A DNA stretch of 64,000 bases from Metopolophium dirhodum (GCF_019925205.1 NC_083563.1:5890001-5954000), one strand, 5' to 3'. Positions 50,448 through 61,991 are shown, counted from the first letter of the stretch. The notes: generated from the sequence alone by a model not told the origin. Program-made: numbers and translations.

Positions 50448-53400
50448 CTCTCTAAAAAAATAAGAAATAGATAAATAGACGTATAAAGATTTAGAAAATT
50501 GAATAACTAGTCACTAGTCATAGATGTAACTTGTAGGGAGGGGGGGAGGTAAGTCCACTCATTTTATAGTATTAAACTTAATTTTTTAAAATACCTATTA
50601 TGATTAATATTAACCCAAAAAAAGGAAAATATTTAATACAATTGTATTATATTTGTATGAGGACTATGTTATGCTATGATGGTTAACTTTTGATGATCAT
50701 TTAAGATGAATCATTTGGCGTCAATAAAAAATGAACAATATAAACGTGAAATCATTAAAAATTATCATCTACATTGAACAATGAACAAAGTTGAGTAGTG
50801 ATCAACTTTTGTTCATTTAGAGTGAATTGTGAAAATGTGGCATCGTAATATCTTATTTTGCTATCAAAAAATGTCTGAACTCCAGCCTCCCAACTAAAAG
50901 GCCTGGTTACACCCACGGATCTAGCACATAATCATACTTGTGAGGAGATGGTCCACTGGATGAAGTGTCTTGGGAACCTGCAATCATGTCTTCAGTGTCG
51001 GATATAGTTAAATCTTTACACGTCATGACAACAACATTACTTTTCTTTGGCGATATTATCGTATTTGACATTGAATTAAAAGAATCTTGAAATGCCAATT
51101 GCATTACACTTTCACTCATTTCTTTAGATATTATGTTCATAGTTGTATTCGTTTTGCCATTTCCATTCAGTAGTTGATCAAGTTGTGTGTCAATCCTTAT
51201 TGAATCTGGAAACATTGTGCTTTCAAAAGAATTACTTATCTCAGGAGGTTTACAGAGACTTGTTGAGGGTTCATAAATTTTTTTATATTTTGGTTGAGGT
51301 TCTATAAAAATATCATTTAAACAACCATTTTCTGTTTGATAGTCTTCTTCTCTTTTTCGTTTTTTGGACCCAAAATCTCTTTGACTCATTTCCAAAATAA
51401 TTTCTCCTCCGATATTACAATCCCATTTCTCTTCTAGTTCTTTAGGTGTTTTGATGTTAATTAACTCGGCTAAATATGAATCACTTATTGATTTGTTACT
51501 AAGATTACCTGAGTTATATTTTTGACTAACGTTTACAGTAATACTAAATTTAGTATGTTCAAAAGACCCTTCAAAAAGATCCAAACTTTCTCGCTTATAA
51601 TCTTTATTAGTTACTTCTTCTATTTTAGCATTTTCACAATCAGATTCAGCAAATAATTCAACACTTTTTGATGAACTTGATAAATTTTGAACAGAAACAT
51701 TTACCAAAGATTTCATTGATTTGTTGCTTTCTTGACTATTTTCAATGACAGTAACATCTCTTGACGTAGGACGTATCTTCACAGTCGTATCTAAATCTTC
51801 TTCTTCATTATTACCTTCGACCCAACTTGCTGATTTAAGACCAAGTTCTCTCTATAATATAAAAAAAACTAATTAATTAATAAATAATGTTAATATATAT
51901 TATAAAACATATATTAAAAATTAATATTGTTTAACAATTTATTCAGTAAAAACCAAAGAGGATCGAGCCACACTCACATATCTTTTCTTTATCTTACAGG
52001 AGAGTAACAACAAATTTATATTCAGCCTTTCTTATATGGCTTCATTAGCTTTAACACTTTTATTTTAAAGCTTGTTATAATAATATTATTTATATAAAAT
52101 ATCGCAATTTCAAAATATTCATAACTCACTTAAAAAACTAAAATACAAAAAAAAACAGCTTCACCAAACCTAGTATTTTGTAATAATAGTAAATTCAGTA
52201 TTCACTCTAATATTTAAACTAACAAACTAAATTAAAATGGCCGAATGTTAATTTTTTAGGTTACGCACTATAGTGTATACTGTATAATATGTATAATATA
52301 ATATGTTGTACATCTGAACCAAGAACAATTAAACTTCAATGTATTAAATTATAATTATGTAATTCTACAATGTTGTCAATATCAATTGCACATACGTTTC
52401 TATCGATTCCACCTCACCTCAACTATTTGTTTGATGTCTTGCTAATAGATGGAGAGAGTATGTAACAATAACAACTGGATTTATTTTGTTTATTTATTTG
52501 AACTTTGGACATGACTATCTATACTCAAATACTTTTAAAAAGTACTTTTTTACAAGACTGACTACGCACTTTTAAGACTTATGTACACTGTACAGCATAT
52601 TATACTGGTGAATTACTGAGACATCCTCTAAAGCCTAAATATTTCATTGAAGTTATATTTCTATTAATGGTTCAAATCATAAAACCAAAATGTACGTGTA
52701 AACATTTTATTTAGTACACTATACATTGAATCTTACTTTTAAAAGATGCCTTGCTTCATTTATGATAAATATAGCAGCTTCTTTTTCATTAAGAGCAAAA
52801 CGTCCAGCCAACCAAATGTTCTTTCGTTTGTCCTCATCATTGGTATTATTATTATTTGTATTACTAAAAATGAATTTTAAGTTTTAAATGTAGTCATAAG
52901 CTATTTAATTATGCTTACCTTTGATATGGAATCGCCTTGGTAAGGGTACGCTGCACTAATCGCAAATCGGCTAATGCTAGTTCAGGAATGTTTTGTATTC
53001 CTGCATTATACAATGTTCGGGCAGTGATAGAGTTCAAACAGTCCAATCGTAATAACTCAACAAGTTGTCTCTGTACACCAAACTGTAGTCTTTCAGAAAA
53101 CTGTGATATTAATAATTCTAAGGATGACCAACCAAGTCTTTTACAGAACTGTGTTACCATGCCTAAACAGAATAAAATAAAATAAAACCTACAAAATTAA
53201 AACATTATAATAAATCTTACCTGCAAAAGTAGAAGATGATTGCTGGAGACTTTGCAGAAGACCTTTAGATGTACCATACTTTGAAACTACAGTATTAATG
53301 GGAATTTCATTTATTAAATCGTGTAGTAAGAGTGTTGTATAAAATCTTCTATGAACAGCTAATTTATGTTTCTAAATACAAAAACAATCAGTTAATTATT

Positions 53401-56400
53401 TTTCAAAAATTTAAAAATTAAACTAGTATGCCAGTTTAAATTTTATGTTAACTATGCTCTATTCTCGTTAAGAAGGAACCTTGACTGCTGATTTTGTACG
53501 CAGGAGCGTGGATTATCTACACAGATAGTTCACTCAGTGGGGGAGGAGGGGAAATAAGTGTTGTATGACCACCAACCAAAATAAATTGGTTGCCGTCTAG
53601 GTTCCTTCTTAACGTGATTGGAGTATAGGTTAGTACAACATTTTTGTATGACACATACTGCAAACTTAGGGTAGGTTTCAAAAATGTCCTGTAGCGACTT
53701 ACTAAACTGTTAACCGCTAACAGTTCTAATAAAAGTGGGTGTTACTTGAACGCCCAATTGTGCTAATGGTTCTGTAAATTATTGATTACCGGACCTGTTA
53801 ACTACAGATCGGATTTTGGTTCGGTAATTTACAGATCAATAAAATATCATTGATGTTATCAATGTTATTGGTGGTTTAATTTATTTGGTAATTGCGGTTA
53901 TCAATAATTTAATATTTCTTTATGCAACACTAGCTTAGTTTAACACAAATATTAACTTTATAGAATGAATAAATTACAGGGCCGGTAATAAATGTACAGA
54001 CTGTTCTTTATGCAACCCGCCCTTAAAATATTTGAACAACTTTTTAGTTTTTGTCAACTACATCACAAATACATTTGATTGTTCACAATTTTCTCTAAAA
54101 ATTAAATGAATAACATACATCTGAAGATGTACTAAAACTGGTTCCAGTCATAGCCTTAACAATGAATCCCTCTTCAATACCGATCATGTCTCCAACTTTG
54201 CGCATAGAATGTGGTAACTTTTCCCACACATGAAGAACTCTAAACCAATCCAAATGTCCAATTTGATCACTTACTGAATACGGTGTAATCTAAAGTACGA
54301 TATATTGATTTTTATTTACAACTATATAAAAATGTATATAAATAATCCATCTTACCAAATAAAGTAAATGAAGTTCAGAGTCAAGGACAAAATTTTGCCT
54401 TGCTCTATCTAACTCTTTGATCAGTTTTAGACCAATTTCAGGTGTAACAGATGCTGCAAGACACGCTTGACCTAGATTGGTGGGAGATAATTTATTGTCA
54501 TTTTCTCGTACAAATTGATGTTCGATTAATAATTTTAGACACTCATTAATTGGAGATTCATTCACTAAAAAAATATTCAACATCAAACTTCTAAGTAAAG
54601 ACATTTAATTATTATGATGAATTCTTACAGTTTTCACCATTTGATATATAAAGTAATGTACACTTAATATACTCAAAAGCTTCTTCTGTAGTACAAACAA
54701 CGCAACCGGCAACCACTTCCAACAGTGCTCGTTTTAAACAGCTAGAAAAATCTCCAACGCCTAAACAACTTTTAATTGGAGGAAGGTTTTGAGTAGCTAT
54801 TTCTTCACCCATTCGCCGTTCATTCTCATTACATATTAAATAACTTTCTCCTAAAATAAAAATAAAAATAAAATATTTAAAACTACAAAAAAATTAACAA
54901 ACCCGAAAATAACAAACCAGCAGTATCAACACCCATACGACCAGCGCGTCCAATCATCTGTCGATACTGTAAAATATCAATAGGAAATCCATGGCAATGT
55001 GGTGATCTTACTATCACTCTACGTGCAGGCAAATTTACACCAGAGGATAAAGTTGATGTGGCAATTAATACTCTAACTATATTTTGCTTGAATGCACCTT
55101 CGATTATGTCCCTTTCGTCCATTGTAAGACCTAAATGAAATTATGAATATATTAAAACTTACTATGCAAGTTCATCATTTTTCACTTACCTAAATATTAA
55201 TAGTAAATAAAAAATTAATTATAGTACAATAACAGTCAAGTTTGAAGAAAATGTTATTTTGTTTTACTACGATTTCAAGTCCAAAAATGTAAAATACATT
55301 CACACTTCACAGACCAACCACTGTCTGAACATATTATTATTAACTTAAAAAAGCAGTAAATACAAATTTTGTAAAAACTGTTTAAGAGGAAGTCATGTGA
55401 CCCCCATGTGTTGTCTCCATCTTACAAATGTACAACATAGAAAAAAATGTTTAGCGCGGGACATTTTTACTCCTAATGTATTTATAGTAGAATTACCAAA
55501 ATTCCACAACACATAGGGGGACATTATCTGTGTTGTAGTGTTTTTATCAATTGGTTAACAAAAATACATGAGTGTTGTCCCGCACTAAACTGTTATTATT
55601 GCTATGATGTACATTTGTAAGACAGAGACAATACATGTGGGTGTGATGTCTTTTCAAGGAAAATATAATAAAATATCACCTGCATGATGAAAAGCAACAC
55701 CAAATGATATGGTTTTACTTAAATCAGTTTCAAGACCAACGGGACACCTCCTAAGCTGCTCCAATACATCTCCTAGACTTTCTCCATTTAATTGATTCCG
55801 TAAATCAATTCCAACTTTTGATTTATTATCTCCACCTGTAATTAATACAAATTATAAGATAATATTTTATTTTTACCATCATTTTTCAAGTATTAAAAAA
55901 AAAAAATACCTAAATGTTTAATTTCAGACGCAATTTCAAGAGCTAAAGATTCACACCATTTTTTTGTAAAACAGAATATTAATATTGAATACCCTTGAAG
56001 AATTGTATCAATACACAAATATTTTACATCATCTGGATCATTCTAAAGAAAAAATCATAAATATTTGTATAAAATATAGTATGATTAAACTACAATTTTT
56101 AATTTATTGTTCATTACTTTAATCGCAACACTGGGTTCAATTGTATGACTTAAAGAAAGATTGTTGGCATTATACACATTTTTACCAATTTTTAAATATT
56201 CCTTTAAAGGAACTGGACGAAAATCTGTGTGATATAATGTAGCATCTAACCATTTTGCAAGAATGTCTAAATTTGGCAATGTAGCAGACATACCAACAAT
56301 TTGAATCGATAAATTACTTCTACTGTAATCAAATATTTTAAAGAAAAAATATACATAGATAAATAAACAAACAAAATATGATTTTAATAAGTAACTTACA

Positions 56401-57720
56401 TTTTAGACATGTACTTGATTTTTGTTAGCAATAATTCTAGTAGGTAGCCTCTATTTGAATCACCTAGCATATGTAGTTCATCTACAACTATACAACCGAC
56501 ATCTTGCAGTCCATCTTCCTCTATTAGGCTAAAATCAAAATCATTATCGTTGATTTTATAAACATTAATTTTTACTATAAAGCTTACCGATTTATTATGC
56601 CATTGGCTTTTTCAATAGTAGCAATAGCAACATTTACAGAACGTAAACCACCAGTCGGAGTATAACTGCCCATAAATCCAGCAACTCTTTTGTTTGTTCC
56701 TTCAAATAGTTCCTATATTAAATAATTAATCATTATTGACTATTAATTTAATACAAATGTTAAAATAATTCAATAAAAAAATTTTACTTGAAAATATAAC
56801 ATTTTTTCTCGTACAACTGATACAAATGGAAGGATTATTAAAACTTTTTTATCTCTTTCAAGTACTGTCTGCATTGTTAATAATTCGGCAACCATAGTTT
56901 TTCCTAAAACAATTGTTAATAAAATCTATTTTATAAAAGTTATAAACTACTACCAAAATATAATAAAATAAAAAGAATAGCCTTAAGCTTAGAAAAAAAG
57001 TGAAATATTAAATGAATAAAATTTTAACCAGCTGACGTAGGTGCCGAGTACACCAGATTTCTTCCGTCCAAAACCCCGTCACTAGTTAGACATTCCACTT
57101 GCCAAGGAAACATTGACACAATACCTCGTTTTTTATAGTTCTAAAATAAATAAAATATTATGTTATACTCTGCTTATGATCAGAGACAACGATTCAAATA
57201 TGATTAAAAGGATGCCACTGGTGTGTGTGTTGTTTCCGTCTTAAAAATGTGGGTAAAATTAATATACACTATACAATATAGAAAATTGAAGTTCAAAAGA
57301 ACCAATTTTGGGTTGTTAGTTTTAATATAAGAGTGATTTTACATGTTATGAAACATAGGTAAGAACATTATCTGTGTTAGTACATCTGGTTTTTATAGAT
57401 ATTTCAATTTTCAAGTTAGGTAGTTATGCAAGATATTCAATATAATAATGCTCATATAATGCTTAAAAGATAAAATATCATAAAAAAATCTTACGTAGAA
57501 ACAATAATGTTCTTACTTTTAAATTCGAAAATAATTCACTAAAATGTTAAAGCTAATAACAAAAAATTGGTTCAACCGAACGTAATAATTTGTCTATGAT
57601 GTACATTTCGACATTTCTAAAACATATGCTGGTGTGGCGTCCTCTTAAGTATAAAATATTTACTTCTACGATTTGGTCAGGCAAACCCCATGAATCAATA
57701 TTGCACAAATCGTCAGTCAT
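46440..57720 (-). CDS. POLQ: DNA polymerase theta (helicase-polymerase), complete 26-exon gene
   Basis: Nuclear repair enzyme that anneals microhomologies and extends them in theta-mediated end joining. I resolve 26 exons totalling 5103 nt, exactly 1700 codons plus stop, with every phase compatible and no internal stop. The start is ATG at 57718-57720 in a 19-codon first exon containing IDSWGLP, which precedes the helicase Q-motif region as in the family; the stop is at 46440-46442. Domain order is superfamily 2 helicase (residues about 1-795), linker (796-1108) and exonuclease-like plus family A polymerase (1109-1700). The helicase-polymerase fusion separates it from HELQ and POLN. It is shorter than human (about 2590) and fly Mus308 (about 2060) proteins, mainly in the linker. 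All catalytic motifs are intact. Most introns are under 100 bp; the longest host MITEs. Confidence 0.95.
47703..48157. mobile_element. hAT-like MITE in POLQ intron 22
   Basis: A 455-bp element with inverted ends CATAAGCATGCGCACAG (left) and CATAGGCGTGCACAG (right, minus strand). Exact 8-bp target duplications GTGGGGAT lie at 47695-47702 and 48158-48165. It has no coding capacity. It sits in the only long intron of the gene (47402-48979) and belongs with the element at 58905-59702 by its termini. Confidence 0.8.
50455..50912. other. POLQ intron 16
   Basis: A 458-bp stretch between linker and polymerase exons. It contains a G-rich GGGAGGGGGGGAGG patch (50535-50548) and AT-rich DNA with several GAACAA-type pieces. 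No coding signal was found, and the stop just after the linker exon shows it is not read through. Confidence 0.6.
50913..51851 (-). other. POLQ: POLQ exon 16: central linker region
   Basis: One 939-nt exon encodes residues 796-1108, rich in Ser, Asn, Lys and acidic residues, with a basic patch KKRKREED that could be a nuclear localisation signal. No domain is recognisable, as expected for the poorly conserved Pol theta linker. Its 3' border is the least certain of the gene. A GTGTAA donor after 50913 gives DPW, which joins in phase to SPIKPDASKFDTW when the third AG of the AGAGAG acceptor run (50448-50453) is used. The family's linker is usually far longer. Confidence 0.8.
51852..52736. other. 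POLQ intron 15
   Basis: An 885-bp AT-rich intron between helicase and linker exons. I see no complete mobile element or additional exon in it. Confidence 0.6.
53452..53628. mobile_element. Small inverted-repeat MITE in POLQ intron 12
   Basis: 177 bp. The left arm has CGTTAAGAAGGAACCT (53466 onward) and the right arm, on the minus strand, has the same CGTTAAGAAGGAACCTA. Outer arm bases match less well (14 of 18). The centre is GC-richer and has GTGGGGGAGGAGGGG. The target duplication is unclear, so the superfamily is unassigned. Confidence 0.65.
53629..54118. other. Remainder of POLQ intron 12
   Basis: AT-rich intronic DNA with related stretches around GGTTATCAATAA and TCTGTAAATTATTGATTACC, possibly an old transposon. 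No gene or splice-supported exon seen. Confidence 0.4.
55382..55657. mobile_element. TTAAGAGGA-type MITE in POLQ intron 8
   Basis: 276 bp with long imperfect inverted ends. Left is TTAAGAGGAAGTCATG with TGTTGTCTCCATCTTACAAA further in. Right, on the minus strand, is TTGAAAAGACATCACACC with TATTGTCTCTGTCTTACAAA further in. GCGGGACA and TGTCCCGC lie inside the arms. It shares its termini with the elements at 57204-57649 and 60370-60430. A TTAA end would fit piggyBac-like MITEs, but that is tentative. Confidence 0.65.
57204..57649. mobile_element. TTAA-ended MITE in POLQ intron 1
   Basis: 446 bp. It begins TTAAAAGGATGCCACTGG and ends, read on the minus strand, TTAAGAGGACGCCACACC. Inner arms carry TGTTGTTTCCGTCTTA-like and GATGTACATTTCG-like segments shared with the intron 8 element. 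It fills nearly all of intron 1 and ends only 14 bp from the donor of exon 1 (57663). Confidence 0.6.
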
Positions 57721-58230
57721 TATAAGTTGTGTGTTAAATTATATAAAATTGATTATGAAATACAGTAACGTGTAAATAAAATGAAACTGGTAAGGACTAA
57801 TTAATCATAATTCGCTGTGAAAGAGACGGAGCCACAGGCATTATTAATTTTTATTGATATTTTTTAATTGTTTCAGACGACGACACTACGATAGTACTAT
57901 TGTACTACCTACGACCTACGTAGTAAGTAACTAAGTAGTAAGTACATTGTACATTTAGTAAAATATGTAATTTATTTCTTATATACTAATGTTATTGTTT
58001 ACTTTTGTTGACACACTTAATTATCAAATATGCCACAACGAATGATAAGGGAAATGTTAAAAAATCAAAATACAGATAAGACTGACATTTTGGCGGAATT
58101 TATAATTTTTGACACCATGAAATAATCGAAAATCAAAATTCGTTAGATTAGAATTCACGGTGAATTTGGTTAATTTGGTGATTTGGTAACCGTCACTTAT
58201 ACTGCAGTTACACCACAGCTCCACAAATTC
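57721..58230. promoter_or_regulatory. POLQ 5' region
   Basis: Sequence immediately upstream of the POLQ start on the minus strand, presumably holding the promoter and 5' UTR. No TATA box or CpG island stands out. A short run of overlapping GTAGTACTA/AGTAAGTA pieces lies near 57890-57945. No other gene is supported. Confidence 0.35.
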
Positions 58231-58231
58231 C

Positions 58232-58807
58232 GACGATAGTGAAGTTATCCCCACCAACTCGTCCAATCGACTCCAAACCGGTGTCAATATTTTGCAAATT
58301 AATTGCAAATAATTGCAAATTGGGTTTTGACATATTCGCAAAATTGAAACAGACGCCGCAAAAAGAAATTTTCGTTTGGTGGAGCTAAATTCACTCAGTC
58401 CCACCAACTCTCCGATAGACTTAAAACTCGTGTCAATATCTTGCAAATTAATTGCAAATAATTTCAAATTGATTTTTAGAATTTGCAAATCAAAATTGTA
58501 ATTTTGGGGAATTTTTTGCCAAATTTAGTCAGCCCCACCAACTCGTCCGATCGACTTCAAACTGGTGTCAATATTTTTCAAATTAATTGCAAATAATTGC
58601 AAATTTGGTTTTGGTATGAATAATATGTTTAAATTGATTTAGACCGGTTTGCAACACCACCCGTACTCCCGAAAATATGGTTTCCCGATGTACGTGCCAA
58701 GGTATCGCCTATATAATTGCGATACCCAATTTGCAATTAATTTGCAAAATATTGACACCGGTTTGGAGTCGATTGGACGAGTTGGTGGGGATAACTTCAC
58801 TATCGTC
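58232..58807. repeat. Fold-back repeat with tandem inner copies
   Basis: The left arm (58232-58324) and right arm (58725-58807) are reverse complements over 83 bp without mismatch. The only difference is one extra 10-bp AATTGCAAAT unit in the left arm. The 400-bp loop holds two further diverged direct copies of the arm core: CCACCAACTC starts at 58251, 58401 and 58535. Each copy is followed by GACTYMAAACYSGTGTCAAT and TTGCAAATTAATTGCAAAT. Reading frames through it are by-products of the repeats. Confidence 0.8.
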
Positions 58808-58904
58808 AAATTCCGACGAGAATTGCGGAAAAAAAACACCCCACTAGGAAAGAAAATTCCCAGTAGCATTATACTGGGGATTAACTAACTTAATTGGAAA
58901 TACA

Positions 58905-59702
58905 CATAAGCGTGCGCAAACCTCTGAATCAGGTATGGCTTAATTCAATCTGATCACCCACCCCGGCATACAATAAAAAAATTATAAAAATTTTCACTAC
59001 AAACTTTTAAGTGACCCTTTTGTTGGTGACTGGAAAATGTAAACAATTAGTTTCCATTATTTCACACATACAAAATTCGTCAATATTGATTTAAAATTTT
59101 AACCAAATATAATCTAACAAAACAATTCAAAAATGTTCAAAATATAATATTATATAATATTAACAGTATTGTTAATTAACATTAATATTTATTTATTATT
59201 ATAAATAAAAGTTTATATCAGCGGAGTAGTGGACATACATTTCGTGGGGTAACCCCGTATCACTCCACTCCGCTCATCAAAACTTTAAATACTTATAACG
59301 CATAAACTACTCTCACTAAATTCGATTTTTTAATACTTGGAAAAATATTCGGCTTTGGAATATGAAATTAAAACTCCATGTAATCATTAAAAAATTTAAA
59401 AAAATTTAAAAATATAATTTTTTAATAACAAAGTGGTTTTTTAAGCGACTTAAAACTATGTAAAAAATATTTTCAAAAACAATTACACTTTTTGAAATAG
59501 TGAGTGTTCTATTTTAAATTATATAGTAAGATACATACACAAAAGTTTTTAGTATCTCGGGTAAACACAAACGGTTAAAAACTAAAAAGGCTATATATAC
59601 CTACTTTTAGTCATATCTTCATAAGGTACCAACCCATCCAGGTATATACAAATCTCAGGTGGGGCTAAAGCCCAATCAGCACTACCCGTGCGCACGCCTA
59701 TG
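58905..59702. mobile_element. hAT-like MITE upstream of POLQ
   Basis: 798 bp with inverted ends CATAAGCGTGCGCA (left) and CATAGGCGTGCGCACG (right, minus strand). Exact 8-bp target duplications GAAATACA lie at 58897-58904 and 59703-59710. It is non-coding. An internal imperfect palindrome (59220-59275, AGCGGAGTAGTGG facing CACTCCACTCCGCT) may be a nested fragment. Its termini match the 455-bp element in POLQ intron 22. Confidence 0.8.
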
Positions 59703-59710
59703 GAAATACA

Positions 59711-60369
59711 TATAAAAAAAAAAATATGCTAGTGCAGCATTTCAAATCCTGGGATTCCGCGGAGATCACTTCAGAGTTCCGCGAAACTCTCATTAAATTT
59801 GAAATGTCGAGGTCCTGTTTGTGTGTTATTTAAAATATTTTTTGAATTATTTACAGTATACATTATTATTATTTGAAATCATTATTATTTTTATTGCAAA
59901 TAATCCTTACATACAATGACGCTAAAAATGACTATTAAAATTGAAACTATCAATTGAAACAAAGTAGGGGTTCTAATTGTCGAGCTGTAATAACTTATTG
60001 TTGAAAGCTAAATAAAAAAATCTAAAAAAGTAAAAAAAAAAGTAAAGTATATATCCCCAGATTCGACAATAAAAGTGGACATAAAAAAGGTTTCCACGGA
60101 TAAAAATGTAAAAGAAACGCTGTGTTAGTGAAATAGTTAAGCGTAGGTGGTTTTTCAATAATTTTAAGATAAGATATGACCATTTTTAATTTGTAATATT
60201 TTAAATACCTACCCATATCTTGCTTGAAAAATTGGTATGGATAAATTTCTGACGCTTAACTGCTTGAGCACAGATAATATTCTTACCTAAAATTAGATAA
60301 TATATATAGGTCAATTCACTAATTCAATCTAATATAGTAATATCACTATAAACAAGCGAATGAAAATTT
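59711..60369. other. AT-rich DNA with a transposon-end remnant
   Basis: Around 59733-59800, CAGCATTTCAAATCCTGGGATTCCGCGG and AGTTCCGCGAAACTCTC resemble a hAT terminal region, but no matching second end was found. The rest is AT-rich without coding evidence; overlapping minus-strand frames near 59973-60216 are low complexity. Confidence 0.3.
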
Positions 60370-60430
60370 GCCATGTCGTACGTGTGTAAGACGCGTGGAG
60401 ACAACAAATGCATGAGTTATGTCCTCTTAA
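60370..60430. mobile_element. Solo end of the TTAAGAGGA MITE family
   Basis: On the minus strand this reads TTAAGAGGACATAACTCATG followed by TGTTGTCTCCACGCGTCTTA, matching the right arms of the elements in POLQ introns 1 and 8. No second arm was recognised nearby. Confidence 0.5.
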
Positions 60431-60489
60431 ATAAGTTTAAAATATTATGTTGATTGATGTTATTCAAAAAAGTAATAAAAAAAAAAGGT

Positions 60490-61991
60490 GAGCAAGTCGA
60501 TGTCGCTATCTGCTGTACAGTAGGTTACAAGTAGATAACTGTATAATGCATGCGGTATTACATTTGAATTCAATGATAGCTAATATCATTGTATACGAAC
60601 AACGATTCTGAGCGGTGAGTTGACGGTTTGCCTATGTGGATATTTTATATTATATTAATTATATTGTTATTACTTATTAGTTATTAACTTATTATAATTA
60701 ATACGGTTGCCGGTAAATTGAATTAATATTATAAAATTACAACAAAATAACTAAAATCGTTATTCTTGGTTATTTATGATATGTAATTACCTCCAAATTT
60801 GAACATAAAATTAAAATAACTATAAAAAAAACTGTGTTCTTATATTTTAGAGATTTTCTGGTTACAGAATGACCTACTTACGTGGACCCTTGTCGTAAGT
60901 TTTCAATCTTTTGCTACAAAAGTTGAACATTTTATAAGTTTTTAACTAAAAAATCATTTAAAAATTTAAAATTTGATAAATGTTGTCAAAAATCGAACTT
61001 TAAATGCTTATAAAAAAAATTATGTAGTTTGAATATTTTTCAACTGCTATGTTTTAAGAAATATATCAGGTGCATTGTATTCAATTTTGACGCTTTTGGC
61101 CTAACAAATAAAATTGTATTGATCTTTATAGAAAAAAAAACTAAATAAATTGATATTGGAAATTGTCCGTAAAGAGCTCAAAACAAGTCAAAATATTTTG
61201 AAAATTTTATCAAGTATAGGAATTTATAAAATAAACATGTGATATAAATCTCAAATGTCTACGGTTATTCGTTTTTGAATTACAACAAAATAAGAAAATC
61301 GTTACATAAGAGAAATCGAGTAAATATCCAATGTTGTAAAAATTTGAATTTCAAACGTTCATAAAAATTTAATTTGACTTTCTTATGGAATTTTTTTTTT
61401 TGATACAGGTATATATTTATAGTCGGTTGATAACCTTAGAAGGTATTACATTTTAAAATCTTAGATTTAAAAAGAAAATTTTTTAGGAATTTTTAACTCA
61501 AAATAATTTGCACATTATCGTGATTTTTACACCTTATGTTAAAATTTGAACTTTAAATGCTTACAAAAAAAAATTGTGACTGGATTTTTAATATTTTTTT
61601 GAAATGACCCTAAACAGTTCAAAACAAATCTAAATATTTTAAAAATTGCATCATGTACAGAAAATGCTAATATAAATAACCAGTAAAAATGTCAAGTCAC
61701 TATTGTTTTAGAGTAACACCAAAAACCAAAATCGAGTTTGTCGAAAACCGTAAAAATTGAAAATTCCCAGTTTTCCTTAATTTTTATTTTGTTTTTCTTG
61801 CTTTTGAACACTAATGGGAATAAGGGAATATACCTCCCCAATGAATCAACTAATTAGATTCACTTTACCATCAAACAAGATACTGAAGTTCAAAATCGAA
61901 GCATTATCGACTGCTTATCGTTTACACGCAGACACAAATAAAAATAAACATCATTGTAAAATCAATATATTCATCGCTCCGCTCAGAATCT
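60490..61991 (-). repeat. Inverted copy of the AGATTCTGAGCG dispersed repeat
   Basis: On the minus strand it runs from AGATTCTGAGCGGAGCGATG (ending at 61991) to the CGCTCAGAATCG terminus at 60603-60614. It then continues about 110 bp with the extension also found at 4181-4290 (TACAGCAGATAGCGACATC-like). It is diverged from the array copies. The short frame 61814-62014 inside it is not a gene. Confidence 0.75.

Larger units (their letters stand above)
52737..57720 (-). other. POLQ: POLQ exons 1-15: helicase-like domain
   Basis: Exons in coding order: 57664-57720, 57029-57140, 56788-56903, 56588-56712, 56400-56528, 56118-56322, 55910-56042, 55680-55835, 54903-55130, 54629-54850, 54356-54564, 54119-54289, 53221-53371, 52919-53162, 52737-52863. 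Motifs: Q-motif region MFPWQVECL; Walker A SAPTSAGKT (residues 51-59, split by intron 2); DELH box (153-156); motif III SAT (192-194); TSTLSSGVNLPARRV (369-383); motif VI QMIGRAGR (402-409). These are ATPase motifs of Ski2/Hel308-type helicases, used by Pol theta to strip RPA and anneal ends. The following exons fit the winged-helix, ratchet and helix-hairpin-helix part; SITARTLYNAGIQNIPELA in exon 14 is HhH-like. Confidence 0.93.

Noticed and set aside
52937..53185. Plus-strand 82-codon frame
   Set aside because: Antisense shadow of POLQ exon 14.
46440..57720. Alternative identity as HELQ plus a separate POLN gene
   Set aside because: The exons form one continuous, phase-consistent chain with helicase and polymerase halves joined by a linker, which defines POLQ.
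58057..58488. 143-codon minus-strand frame upstream of POLQ
   Set aside because: It is produced by the tandem and inverted repeat units (TTGCAAATTAATTGCAAAT); the recurring peptide pieces just mirror the DNA repeat.
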